Shown here: positions 6,768 through 17,819 of the stretch, piece after piece
Numbering within the stretch: position 1 is the stretch's first letter
Layout: each line of letters starts with the position of its first letter
DNA from: Chara braunii
Lineage: Eukaryota > Streptophyta > Charophyceae > Charales > Characeae
Reading direction: 5' to 3'
DNA length: 20,790 nt
Assembly (NCBI GenBank): GCA_003427395.1
Contig: BFEA01000198.1
Span: 1,513,003-1,533,792 of the forward strand
Translations under genes and position numbers: made by a program
The notes under the pieces: model-generated
Seen by the model: only the letters and a program-made list of their open reading frames with translations
Told to the model about the DNA's origin: nothing
The model's database searches: none

Positions 6768-7776
6768 ACATACGCGGGTGCCTACATGTGCCGAGAGAGG
6801 TACAAGCAGAGCGGGAGGGCACCTGATTCGAGAATGGGTTATGCGGTCATTATTATGCATGTAAACGCTACTCCCGTCAGGGCGTTTCCGCAGATGTCTC
6901 TGAAGGGCCTCTCTGCTCACCAATCCGTCGGCCCAATACGCTTATCATCCGATGTTTATCACCCCATTTCTTCAGTGCCCTCCTGTGATTACTCCCCTTA
7001 TCATCACCCTTGATTCATCCGATGTTATATTAGGAGGGGTGGGACAACAATCCTCGCTCCACTACTGGTAGCACACAGCATCCACTAGGTCGGTCTCTCA
7101 GATGCCGCCCCCCACCTGGAGATTGCCCCACTGACCGCTCTGCCCGGTCTATGTCAGTCTTCACTCCCAGCCCGTTCCCGGACCAATGACCACTCATCAC
7201 TTTCCTTCCCACCTGTCTCCCTGCCCGGCGTGCCGCCGCTTATCTTCTTTTGCTAAATCAATCAATCAATCCGCTAAACAAATATTCAATCAACAAGCAA
7301 ATCAAGTACTTAATCAATTAGAAAAAATCGAGTCAGTCAAGTGATTATTGGAAGCGGCCCCCCGTACACGTCCGCAATCTTCCAATCAAACAGCCCCCCA
7401 ACAAATCCCACCGTATCTTTCCCTGCACCAGCCCTGGAAACCCCAATACCGATCAGCCAAGTACGCCGACTAGCCGTGTAGCCCGCTGTTCGATCACTCG
7501 TCAGTCCAACTCATTAGACGCAAGTTTCCTCGATGGAATCAATCATCACCGCAAGCGACCGGCCGACACGTCAGCGAGGCCTGCGAGATGGGGCAAGCAA
7601 ACGGCCCCGCTACTCATCAGGAACGTCGAGAAGGAGAAGTGCAGCGAGCAGGATGAGGAGGAGGTGGAGAACGTCAGAGGAGAAGGTAGAAGCCTCGAGA
7701 TGTCCGGGTAATATTGAAGAGGATGGAAAGAATATAAGAATGAAGACGACGAGCACATCGGAAGGGCCAGCATAAT

Positions 7777-7832
7777 CGGCGACCAACCCGAAAAAATAAA
7801 AAAATAAAAAATAAAAAAAAAACGGCGACCAA
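7777..7832 (+). repeat. A-rich tract between 10-bp direct repeats
   Basis: CGGCGACCAA occurs at 7777-7786 and 7823-7832. Between them lie CCCG and a 32-bp A-rich tract with isolated Ts. This is what an extremely 5'-truncated retrotransposon insertion would leave: little more than its A tail between target-site duplications. Confidence 0.55.
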
Positions 7833-7860
7833 GTGGCCGTCCGGATGCTCAAGGATTGCT

Positions 7861-7909
7861 CCACATGTGGACAGGTGACAGCACGTGATGACGTGGCGGC
7901 ATGACGTGC
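7861..7909. promoter_or_regulatory. Cluster of ACGT-core and E-box motifs
   Basis: A perfect 10-bp palindrome CCACATGTGG (7861-7870) is followed by CACGTG, TGACGTGG and TGACGTGC, three ACGT cores within about 25 bp. These resemble plant bZIP and bHLH binding sites. There is no adjacent recognised gene, so function is speculative. Confidence 0.22.
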
Positions 7910-8109
7910 ACAGCGCAGCGTGACGATGAGATTTCAAGTTGATGGCAGGATATACGCAAGACGACCCTCGGAAGAACGCCCATTGGCAAGTGCACCGACG
8001 GCGACCATCGAGAGGTGAAAAAAGATACACTGGCGGGGGATCGGTTTTTCTGGACTGATTCGGCGCTCACAAACAAGCCAACTTCCAGAGGGAGAGGGAG
8101 AGGGGAGGA

Positions 8110-8131
8110 GGGGGGGGGGGGGGGGGGGGGG
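8110..8131. repeat. G22 homopolymer
   Basis: Uninterrupted G-run, followed by a GA microsatellite to about 8154. The length is likely to be uncertain in sequencing. Confidence 0.9.
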
Positions 8132-8436
8132 AGAGCGAGAGAGAGAGAGAGAGATTTGACGAGAGTGTGGGGGGTGATAGGGTAATCGTCGCGGGAGGAA
8201 AGAGTGTCTTTTGGGAAGGGAGGGTGAAGGATCCCGATCGCGGGGAAAGGGGATTGCCGGGAAGTGACCTCGAGTGCGCGCGAGCAGACACTACATGTGA
8301 CAGAAGCCACGTGTCACGCCTTGGCCTCACAGCAAGCCGTCTGGCAGTCCCGACGCACGCCTGTGGCCTTCGCTGGCTTGGCTTGGCGGTACCAGCGACG
8401 AAACTCCGCACACGCGGGAGGGGAGCGGTGGGGTGG

Positions 8437-8692
8437 GCTGGGGCTACGGTAGGATATTGCGGGCCGGGATGGGGCGGGCCGGGATGAGGCCGGGGCAAGG
8501 TCCCACTTGCAAGGATTAAGATATTCTGGCCGTTGATCTTTACAATCTACGGTCAATGTCGCTTAATTCGTGTACGTGGGACCTAGCCCCGGGCTGGGAT
8601 GGGGCTACAGGAAGGGGCGAGGCGGCGGGCGGGGGGCGGGGGGCGGGGGCCGGGGCTGGGGCGGGACGAGGCGGGACACGGGAGGGGAAATG
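8437..8692. repeat. G-rich degenerate repeat region with G-quadruplex potential
   Basis: GCGGGCCGGGATG occurs at 8459-8471 and 8474-8486, and related GGGCTGGGATGGGGCTAC sequence occurs at 8590-8607. Many runs of three to six Gs between 8611 and 8688 satisfy the usual G-quadruplex spacing on the plus strand. Confidence 0.6.
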
Positions 8693-10011
8693 AGATTGAA
8701 ACCGCGAAATGAGCGGGGAACGGCCCCAGTGCGGTAACTGTGGAAGCGGAAAAAACGCGGTAAGCTTCTTTGTTTTCCTTTTTTTTCCCTCTTCAGGGCG
8801 GGGTAACGGCCCTTTTTTGTCGTTTGTTTTCTGTGTTTTGTATTTTTCGTCTGTCTGACATCACTACTGTGGCCCTAAGAGAGCGGAGGCACGCGCTCAG
8901 ACTGTGACGTTTTCGGCCGAATATAGATGACGTTGAGGTTAGGTACATGCAGAATAGTGATGGTGTGGTCGCGCTGGACAGCAAGACTGCTGTCAGGACC
9001 GCAGCTAGCGGGCTGAACCACGTTGTCAGGCCAGAGCCACCGTAGAGCTTTGCTGCACGTATATATAGACCGCTTTCACGGCCATTCGTCGATGCACCGG
9101 ACCGTAATTGCCGCAAGAGATCAGCAGCAGAAGCCCTGGTGTCCTCAGTCGGCGGGACCTCTGCGGTTACTTCTAATGTTCCGCGCTGCTGTCAGAGGGC
9201 CAGCTCCGCATTGGCCACAAGTCCTCAGCGCGTCCTCACTTCGCATCTGACCGAAATACTTCCCCACTCAAGTCCCCATTTATTAGGGCATCTACCCTCG
9301 TCGGGGCAAACTAACATCCTTACCATGCAGCTGGTCAGATGAATTGTAAGGGCGTAATTGCTCATACTTCTGCCACTGGAACAGGTACAAACTGGGGTCA
9401 GGTGCGTCTCATCCATAGTAATTCGCCTTATAGAACGCGCTTATCGGGACTGGGAGCCGGCCCAACATCACCATGTGTTCTATTTGGGGACGAGGGTGGA
9501 TGACAGAAGCCCGCGGGGAAATGCAATGAACGGACGGTCGGGGCAGGCGAGAGGATGACAGAAAACACCAAAACAGGAAAAAAGGAACATTGGGCCTCGC
9601 TCCACTACGCTCGAAATGTGCAAGACGAGAGTGAATCATCTGCTAGATACACCGCCGTGATTTTTGTCTTTTGTGCATCTGGGGAGTAGTGGAGGGACGC
9701 CCATTGAATGGCATCGAATTTCGTGAGCTTGAAACCTCCGCTCGAAACCTCTGATACTAAACACATGAGAGGGCGAGGGACGGGGGGCGCTCGGCTCCAC
9801 CGCTGCCGGGTTTGTCTGAGACCGGCCTAGCCGCCTTCGCCCAGCCATTCTTGTTGGTACGAGGGTTCACTCGGAGCACGAAGGCGAGCAGCTATGTCTG
9901 CCCACGTTGCTTCGGTAGGCTAGCCCCACACCCCATCCCCTTCACTCAAGACACAAACCTAGACTCGAACAAGAAACCCTCTCTTCGGGAAAATCCGTAT
10001 CCCAGCCAACC
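8693..10011. other. Gene-free stretch upstream of LINE 1, with possible LINE 5' UTR
   Basis: No recognisable conserved exon on either strand; the minus-strand open frame at 8793-9116 has no known motif. The last 200-400 bp before 10012 may be the 5' UTR of the LINE, but its left end cannot be defined. GAAACCTC occurs twice within about 20 bp near 9730-9751. Confidence 0.5.
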
Positions 10012-11706
10012 ATGGAAATTGACGAAGAAGCCACCACTCCACAACACCACATGGGAGATGTTGGAATGGTGGGAGCAGATGGAGTAGCGACCTCGCCACA
10101 TATGCAGGCAGCCGAGGATGAAGGGACAAGTGCTCAAAACCGGTCCCCTCCTCAGGCACAGACTAATTACTGGGCCGAGGAGGAACGGGTTAGCGACATG
10201 CTGGCGAAATGCTTTGATATCGGCATACTCCCTGCGGGATGGGACATAGGCGAGCTGAAGGAGGAAGGAACCAAGGCCCATTTTACTTTGAATCCATCTT
10301 TAGCTGAAATTAAAGTAAAATGGCTCAAGGAGTGCACCGTTACTGTAATATTTCAAGAAGGTTCCAAGAACTAGCTAAGAAAATCAAGGAAGAAGTTGTG
10401 CGGGCTTTCGAAGACACCTGGATGGGAGAGGAACGTTTTGACCCCTCAATCACTCGCGGCCGTGTCTGCATCGAATCAAGCAACAAACTCTCATACATTG
10501 CTAAAGACACAAGAGTGACGGAGTGGATGATCCAGGAAGGAGAAACCAGAGTGGCTCTTCGAGGCAGATGGTACAGCATCACCTTCAAGCCGTGGCTGAC
10601 CAAGAAGGAAATCCAAGACCTAAGAATAGAAGCGGCAAATAATTATTTTTGGGTTAGAATTTTAGCTGTTCCAATCGACCCCTTCTGCTATCTGGAATCT
10701 GCTGTGGAGCTTTCAATTGGGCAGGTGCTTAAAGTCTACCCATCGGAGCGTTGCAAGGACACCACAGTTGATTAACGTCCGGGTGGATATAGCAATGGAC
10801 ACGCTGCCAAGATTGTAGGAAACACTATCCTTCACTACCTTTCAAGGTCAGCTAATTGAGCTGAAAGTGGCTAATGCCCGAACATCTTGGTGCAGCCGTT
10901 GCAGGTGGTGTTACCACTTGGCGGATGACTGTCCTCGTCAACGTCGTAGACGTGAACCAAGTCCCACCCCAAGCCATCACTCGAGCGAAGCGGCATCATC
11001 AAGCAGCAGCCAACCGTCAAGGCCACGTAGCCCAAGTGCAGATTCATCAAATAGCAGAGGATGTTCAACTAGGTCTCACGGAAGCCAGGGCAAAGTGCCA
11101 CCGGAGAACCGACAACATTCCGGAGGACCCTCCAAATCAGCCTCAAGATCGCGAAGTTCAAATGGGAGACCCACCAAGCAGCCGATCTACACAGGGACGC
11201 TCGGCCCGTTGGGAGGCATAGGAATCCAGGCGAGAGGCGACCGCGAGGGGATGGCGACGAGAGATAATCCGGTCTTCTCTCCTGCCCCCCACCACAGGGA
11301 GGGAAGAAGGAAACCCCTCAGGAGCCCAAGGGGAGATGGCAGCAGTGGATGGGGCAACGCGACCTCAAGCGGAGAATTCAGGGGACGAAAATCGAGCACC
11401 TCAAGATCACAGACAATATCCGGATCGAAGGACGCACACCGAGCCGAAACAACTCCGACCAAACAGAGAAGGAGACTGAGTGAAGACATGCGAGCATTCA
11501 GGATAGAGGAAGAAATTGACGACGAAGACTCATCGGTGTCAATATTAAGACAAAACGCGAACAAGCAGCCTGAAGGAAGCATGAAACTGAACCGGCGTCA
11601 AGCCACTTCCAAAGCAGGAGAACGGGACTGGGAGAAACACTTACTCCCATTGTTATTTATAACAACAGTGGAAGGCACATATGCTTTGGCTTGGTCAACA
11701 GGGTAG
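10012..11706 (+). pseudogene. LINE 1 ORF1, RNA-binding/zinc-knuckle protein, broken
   Basis: The ATG at 10012 opens a frame of 120 codons with an acidic, low-complexity N-terminus of about 50 residues, then a conserved block starting WAEEERVSDMLAKCFDIG. A frameshift near 10360 moves the coding to another frame (ELAKKIKEEV... to 10772), a second shift plus a TAG at 10816-10818 returns it to the first frame, and the frame from 10867 carries a CX2CX4HX4C zinc knuckle (10891-10932), followed by a long Ser/Arg-rich tail. ORF1 proteins of this type bind the element RNA into particles. The same block order is found in LINE 2 at 19105, which supports the reconstruction of domain order. The product cannot be made as one protein without correction of at least two shifts and a stop. 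Confidence 0.8.
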
Positions 11707-12196
11707 GGGGTTACCCTCCTCCCCTCACAGCCAATCGCCTCTCCACCGTGACCTATGTCGTTGGAAATTTTAAATATTACACGTAGATTATACGACAATG
11801 ATATCACGATTAGGAACATTCCCAACATCCCTACCCCTCGCTTTTTCATAGAGCAACCTGCGGTCAAAGTTAAGTTGTTCACTCCCATCCAGGACGCTAA
11901 AATAACTCAGGAATCCCTCTAGAAATTGGTCGGTCAAGGATTGAGTTTATTCCCGATGGAATGACTCTCCCACTTGAATCACCCGGAACTGTCGAAAATA
12001 ACTATGCTCGGAGACAGTGACGCATCATGTCTGGGGACGTTGTCCCAGAAAATACCCAAGGCAAAAGCGCTTCACTCGACCGCCTTCCACGCCTTCCTGA
12101 GTCGATGTCTGGACACAGGATGTCAGATGAATCTGTCACGAGGAACTGCAATTCCTTCGCTCCTCATTCAATCACGATCGGGCTCAGACAACACCC
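11707..12196 (+). other. Inter-ORF region of LINE 1
   Basis: Lies between ORF1 and ORF2. It has overlapping short open frames without conserved motifs and may include a decayed end of ORF1 or start of ORF2. Confidence 0.5.
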
Positions 12197-15100
12197 ATGT
12201 TGCACGTTAAAATAGCAACGTGGAACGTTCGGGGCCTCTGCGACACAGGTGGTCGTGGGAAGAGGGCAAGGATTAAGACTTGGCTACATGAAAATCGTAT
12301 TTTTGTGTTATGCATGCAAGAAACGGAATTGGATCAAGAGAAGATTCTCTCATTGGGGGCATGGTGGGATGACCCTCAGGTATGGGCACCGACAGTAGAA
12401 TCACGAGGAGAAGTCGCCATCTTGCTCCATCGTAACCTAGATATGAAAATCCTAGATCACGACTTCGATCAATTAGGTCGATGGGCCTGGGTCAAAGTCC
12501 GCTCGGCGGGCAAGGAATGGGCAGTGGTCTCGATCTACACCCCAACAGAGAGAACATAGCGGAAAACCTTTTTTGAACTCTTAATGGATAACTTACCCGA
12601 TGTAGAGGATACAGTTATTGCAGGCGATTGGAACGTGGCCATAGATGGTGCTATCCCTGAATTGGTCACCGGGAAAGCCGACAAGGATTTAAATGCTATG
12701 TTAGAGATAGTGATACACTTAGAGCTCTCTAATCCCTTCATACTAACAAATACAACGGATCCGGGTTACACGTGGTTCTCCTACCAACTGCAAGCGGGCA
12801 GGAAGGTGACCCCACGAAGACTAGACTATTTTCTGACAAGCAGGGCCATATGGAGTGGGAGAGTGGACGTTTCTACTCAGTCGCACCCGGTCTCGGACCA
12901 TAACCCCGTAGTGCTGCAATTTATGTGGGGAGAAGACCCCGTGAGAGGTAAGGGAATATTCAGGCTCAACACTGATACGCTCAAAGAGCCTGGGGTGAGA
13001 GAGTGGGTTCACAATCAGCTCGAGAAATGGAGAAAGAAGAAACATCTGTTTTTCAGCCTATGTGAGTGGTGGGACGCCTGTCTCTACTTCATATCCTATA
13101 TGCTCAGCGTATTTTCTAAGATTCTAGCACTTCAAGACAATAAAGAAGAGGCCAGAGATAAGAAGAAGGTAGATGAGGTGGAGGACAAGATCAAAAGTCT
13201 GCCACATAAATCGGTTGAAGGTCATTGGTGGGGGGTAGTCAGAGTAGCGAGAATGCAGGTTTGGGACGAGATTCAGGAAAAAAAGTTCAGACGCTTAAAG
13301 AAAATTTTGGTTGTTAATGGCATAGTGACAGGAGACAGGATGACGAAACAGACATTTCAAAGACTCCTCTCATGGTTTGCCCACAAAGAAATGAAGACCC
13401 TGGTGCACCCCTTCGAAAAGAATACTCCAGTTGCGGTCACAACCTGTGAAATGTGCAACTACGCAGAATCATACTTCTACGACATACTCACGTCAAGGCG
13501 CAACCCCAGTGAATTGGAAGTAGGACAGCAAAGTGTGGGATGTGGTAAATGTCAGCCTGCCAAAGACTGCTCGCCTCGACTTTGATTGTCCCCTCACGGA
13601 GATGGAGATCAAGGCTGCAGTGTGAGTTATGACGAGGGGCAAAGCACCAGGCTCAAATGGACTCCCCTCTAAATTTTTCGAACTCTTCTGGCCGGACATC
13701 GAAGACACGCTGTTGGAGATATATAATAATGTTCTGAGCTCTCACATAGCACGTGTTGCAGCGTAATCACGTTGTTATACAAGAAAGGAGCAAGAGACGA
13801 AATCTGAAACTGGCGACCGATTTCAAGGCTTAATGTATCTTATGAAGTTTTAGCAAAAACGTTAGCTAGAAGACTAGCCAGATACCTTCCGGCATTAGTC
13901 AATCAGGACCACGCAACTTTTGTACAGGGTCGTTCAATCTACAATAACATTGTGATGGCCATCCACACCCTAGAGATAGTGGGACAGAAAACAAACCTCT
14001 TTCCATCTTGCTTTTAAACCTCGAGAAAGCTTATGACATAGTGAATTGGAGTTTTGTTCTTACAACGTTGCGTTAGATGAGGTTCGGCGATAACTTCTAT
14101 AGATGGGTTGTAGCCCTTTATACTCACTCTACGGCTTCTGTAATGGTCAATGGACTTCTGTCTTACCCATTCCCGTTATCCCGATCCCTTCGACAGGGCT
14201 GCCCTTTAGCCCCTCTCCTCTTCGTGATTCAGTTGAAAGTGATAATGTACAACATTAGAAGCACGTCGGAGATCATTGGTTTGACCCTGAAACACTCGGC
14301 TTGTAAGGCAAAAGTGTTGGCAGATGATTTATTTGCGTTCTTCAGAAACTCAGCAACCGCGCTTGGAGCACTAAAAAACCTGCTAGACGAGTATTCGTTA
14401 TACTCGGAAGCGGCGGTCAACTGACGCAAATCGGTTTACTTTCTCCCACAAGAACTCAAACTGGAAGAAGATTGGGGGATGTGTCGTATCGACAAGGGAG
14501 AAGCAGAGAGGTTCTTGGGGGTAATGATTGCCTTGGAAGCCTGCCACGACGCCCAGGAGGAGGTTCTACAAAACCGAATGGTTGCAAAGACCGAGTCTTG
14601 GGGACCAGCATCTCACTTGTCAATCTTTGGAAGAGCTATCATGATGGTAGTTAACACTTCGCTTCTCTCCCTGCTTAATTATGTGGGGTCAGCTCGAATG
14701 CTGAGTTTCTCCTTGTTAGCTTTGAGAAGAAGAATATCAGCAGGGTTTATTTGGAAACCAAGAGGAGACACAGACCAAGCCTACATTTCAAAAGTCGCGT
14801 GGGAGCTTATCACACAGCCTAGAAGCGAAGGAGGACTGGGTATCCGTGACCCACATCGAAGAAACTGCACATTGCTGGCAAACTGGATTATCAAGGCTGC
14901 GGACAGCGAAGGAACTGAACACTGGGTACAAATGGGTGAACACATTCTCGCAGCAGAATGGGGATTGGCCCGAGAAGAGGATGTCTAGGTTTGCTTACAA
15001 CTGGAGTCCTTCTTGAACAGGAAAATCTAGTCAAGTTTCTGGGCAGGAGTCGTTAAGGCGTGGAAGAAAGTTAAGCCAACAAAGTGGATATCATTGACCA

Positions 15101-16010
15101 CAAGGACAAAATTTATCAACCAACCGCTCTTCGACAACCCGCATATCGTGGATCAACAAGGCCACAAATTTAGAGCAAACCGAGAAGCTGGCATGTTTGG
15201 AGAAAAGTGGATCAGCAGAGGAGTTCTCCACATTGGTGACCTATAGAACAACCAAATGGGAGACTGAACTTCGGAAGTGAATTGAGACTCAAGTTGGTAA
15301 ACCTCCACAATATTGAAGACAAGCTTGCTGACTTGATAAAGGCGATCCCACAGTCATGGAAGGATTGTCTTGCCCCAGAAGCTATGGACCCTCCAGGCAC
15401 TTGGTATATCACCAAACCCCAAACGATTCAACCAGGCTACCGGAAACTCATCTCTTACTCAGAGGACGGAACCAGGAAATTCCAAAGATGGGATAAGCCT
15501 CCCTACTCTGAACACCTTACCTGTTATGAACCATCAGACGAGGATTCGAACTCGGAGTCATAAGAACAAACTTTCCGCACTCTACAAGAAGCATCCGACA
15601 AATTGTCGCTGGGCTCCCACTTGCAGCAAATCAAGGTACATGAAGTCTGGGAGGAGATAGGAAAGCACATAGTGACCTCATCTTCAGATCTTCCGGTAGT
15701 CGAAAGAAAACTCGATACGAAAGCCTGGGGGTGGAGAGGCCTAAGCAAGGAGGGTTTCACGTTGTCGCTATCTCAAATGAAGAACATCAGAGAGTTGATT
15801 TCACCATTACGTAGACCGGTCACTGTAGCGGCAGAGAGAGGGGAAATTTTGATAACTGGTACATGGTCACATATATTAACCAATATTGGATGTATGTGGT
15901 CACAACTACAACTTTTCCCATCCCAAGAGCACGTGGCCATCCTTTGGCTTCTGTCTTTGCTAGTCACTTCATCTTCAGTCTGGCTATTACAAGGACTGCT
16001 TGTTGCCTAA
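12197..16010 (+). pseudogene. LINE 1 ORF2, AP endonuclease-reverse transcriptase, broken
   Basis: The endonuclease starts at the first ATG: IATWNVRGL (Asn10), CMQET (Glu42), SIYTP (Tyr114), an in-frame TAG at 12557-12559, then AGDWN (Asp144, Asn146), RRLDY (Asp210) and SDHNP (Asp234, His235), the full set of catalytic and metal-binding positions of the AP endonuclease fold. This domain nicks target DNA; the reverse transcriptase then copies the element RNA at the nick. The RT begins after a frameshift near 13530 with GKAPGSNGLPSKFF, then NWRPISRLN, NLEKAYD, RQGCPLAPLLF and LADD (Asp pair at 14323-14328). The motif A aspartate is Asn (AAC at 14017-14019). Further stops lie at 13621, 13768, 13807, 14074, 14422 and 14986. 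Thumb-like and C-terminal sequence follows (QPLFDNPHI, RGVLHIGDL) to 15563; an open frame in the same phase continues to 16010 but is less certainly coding. Confidence 0.85.
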
Positions 16011-16080
16011 ATGCAGCCTGCAGAAGGTTGCGGTTATGTGACACAGTCATGTAGGGCTATCATTTGTTCAGTCATCTGAA

Positions 16081-16560
16081 TCTATCTATCGCCCGCAGTC
16101 GTGACCGCGGGCCATTTGACCGCACGCAGTCTGCATCCTGACCTCAACGGGCGGCGCCCGTGACCAAGTGTGGTCGGAAAACCCCGACATTTTAAAATCC
16201 TGGGATAATAGGCCAAAAAATAAACTAAAAATATGGGGTTGTAGGTTTTTGTGCGCTCTACAACCTTCTATTTTTAGTTTTATGTTTTGACTTCTTTTTT
16301 GATTTAAAAAAAATAAAAAACAGAAATCCCTCAAGCAAAAGTTCTTCACTTTATTATTTTAGTAAGAAAAATAAAGGATTTTATTTGATTTGTATCTCAA
16401 ATTTGGTAACGAATTTTGATATGACCCCAAAGCAAACGTTGTTCAGTTTAGTTTTGGGCATAACATATATGTTTTTCAGATTTTTATGAATTCTTTTTTT
16501 TCTTCTTTTTTTTTGATATGACCGCGGCCTCGCGGCCGAGACCGCGGGGGATTCATAGTC
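16081..16560 (+). mobile_element. Non-autonomous TIR element, family A, copy 2
   Basis: The left end TCTATCTATCGCCCGCAGTC and the right end read inward on the minus strand, GACTATGAATCCCCCGCGGTC from 16560 offset by one, agree at 15 of 20 positions. Both ends continue into GC-rich arrays of GACCGCGG-like units. The core (16398-16489) matches copy 1 and copy 3; shared words include ATGACCCCAA, GCAAACGTTG, CATAACATATAT and TTTCAGATTTTT. The long left interior carries a strong hairpin at 16222-16280. No coding capacity. Confidence 0.6.
16222..16280. repeat. Strong imperfect hairpin inside family A copy 2
   Basis: AAACTAAAAATA (16222-16233) pairs with TATTTTTAGTTT (16269-16280) and GTTGTAG (16238-16244) with CTACAAC (16258-16264). 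The four bases between the stems can form G-U or G-C pairs, giving about 22 paired positions around a 13-base loop. Confidence 0.75.
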
Positions 16561-17452
16561 TGGGATATCAGAAACATAGCATGTTTTCAAAATAAAGGCT
16601 ATTCAGACGAGGAGACTAAGGCTTAGATCCGGACTAGATTGAGATGGTACATCAAATCAGATTGGAACAGGAGGAGGGGCCAGGACCTAGAAAGGGGAAA
16701 AGGAGTCAGGTGGTTCGAGAGGACTTGGGCTCGAGACAGTGGATCGAACTGGTTAGTGAAGGTCGAATCATGGGGGAGACTGAATTTTTGTTCATGGTCA
16801 ATGTAGAATGGGTAATACAAGGTTGTAAAAATTGTAGGCCCACAAAGGCTACTGTAGATATAAGGACTAGGGAAATAATATGGCAAAGAAGATGAGATAC
16901 GACCGACACTATGGTGAGAAGAATAGTGTGCAACAGTATCCGAATATACCAAAAATTTAATTTTTCGGGAAATACGGGGTTTTGTCTGGCTCCCAAGGGA
17001 AGGAAGATACATATACCAGGACACTCGGTTAATAAGTCGCAGGAGACAGGTAGTACGTGAATAGGGACAGAGGTTGGAGTGTCAGAGTGGACGAGCACTT
17101 AGCAGTCTGCTTTGTAGGCCCGCGCAACTCAAGATTCTGTTTTCCTTTTTATTTGGAAGAGCAAAGAGATCAGTTGTTAATGTTTGAACAGTAAGCATCA
17201 TGAGCAGGTTAATGCTAACAACCTCTTCTTCAGAAGAGCAGAGGGCTCATTTAATCAGGTTCATAGCTAGTTCTGCAGAAGAAGTTTGTAATTCAGCAGA
17301 CGTATGACCAGATTAGGTTGAATTGAAGTTGGAATCGTTTCGGTGTCAAGTTACTTCCTTGTTGTTTGTTGAGGATTCCTGCCTCAAAGTATTTTTCTGC
17401 TTTGAATAAAGGATCCCATACTTTTTTTGGGGAAAAATAAATAAATAAATAA
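16561..17452. other. Stretch with possible retroelement protease remnant
   Basis: No certain gene. An open frame at 16644-16895 contains KATVDIRTREIIW. AATAAA-type motifs occur near 16589 and 17405, and the stretch ends in an AAAT microsatellite. It could also include the displaced 3' end of LINE 1. Confidence 0.4.
16644..16895 (+). CDS. Unrecognised small ORF, possible retroelement fragment
   Basis: 83 codons. The C-terminal words KATVDIRTREIIW resemble the sequence that follows the catalytic region in some retroelement aspartic proteases, where a hydrophobic stretch is followed by K-A-x-V/I-D. The expected catalytic D-S/T-G triad is not visible upstream, and the following frame is broken. 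I cannot assign a function; it may be chance or a remnant of an LTR element. Confidence 0.18.
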   Translation: MVHQIRLEQEEGPGPRKGKRSQVVREDLGSRQWIELVSEGRIMGETEFLFMVNVEWVIQGCKNCRPTKATVDIRTREIIWQRR

Positions 17453-17819
17453 ACTAGGTTGTTGGATCGGACGTCCGGGACCCCCCTGACCGTCCGGGAT
17501 GTCCGACCGGACGTCTGGTCGGATGTCCGACCGGACAGGGGTTGTCCGACCTAGCCCCCCCAAAAAAACAAAAAAAACAAAAAAGTTCTCAGAAAAATCT
17601 GAAACAAATATATGTTATGTAACATAACAATACAAGCAACGTTTGCCTTGGAGTCATGTTCAAATTCGCAGTCAATCATGAATTGAAAATCAAAAACCGA
17701 AAAAAAATACTTTTTTTTTTACGAATTTTTTTTTTTTTTTTCCCGGACGACGGGAGTACCGGACGTATGGGGGAGACGTCCGGGGGAGACGCCTGGACCC
17801 CGGACCATTGGTAACCTAG

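Larger units (their letters stand above)
5893..7776. other. Gene-free stretch with microsatellites
   Basis: No recognisable coding or RNA gene. Long TC and TG tracts produce artefactual Leu/Ser, Thr/His and Cys/Val reading frames. A short ATCA repeat lies near 7256-7272. The Arg-rich open frame at 7533-7775 has no known motif and is not supported as a gene. Confidence 0.6.
7833..8436. other. Gene-free stretch with G-run and GA tract
   Basis: No recognised gene. It includes a G22 homopolymer followed by GAGAGCGAGAGA, and an inverted pair GTGAC / GTCAC around a CCACGTGT motif near 8297-8317. Confidence 0.55.
10012..16080 (+). mobile_element. LINE-type non-LTR retrotransposon 1, degraded but near full length
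   Basis: Contains, in order, ORF1 (10012-11706), a spacer and ORF2 with AP endonuclease and reverse transcriptase (12197 to about 15563, perhaps to 16010). Domain order matches the L1-type LINEs of plants and algae. Multiple stops and frameshifts show that it is inactive. The 3' end is not marked by a poly-A tail or target-site duplication; a family A TIR element begins at 16081, so the true LINE end may be displaced or beyond it. Confidence 0.85.

Noticed and set aside
6450-6864. Long Leu/Ser, Thr/His and Cys/Val open frames
   Set aside because: They are translations of the TC and TG microsatellites and have no conserved sequence outside them.
7533-7775. Arg/Ser-rich 80-codon frame as a possible SR-type protein
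   Set aside because: No motif, splice signals or homologous copy; composition follows the purine-rich DNA.
8793-9116. 107-codon minus-strand frame as a possible gene
   Set aside because: No recognised domain in this or the neighbouring frames, and no supporting signals.
15535-15562. GGATTCGAACTCGG, resembling the T-arm of a minus-strand tRNA
   Set aside because: No acceptor stem, anticodon arm or D arm can be placed around it, and it lies inside the LINE ORF2 frame.
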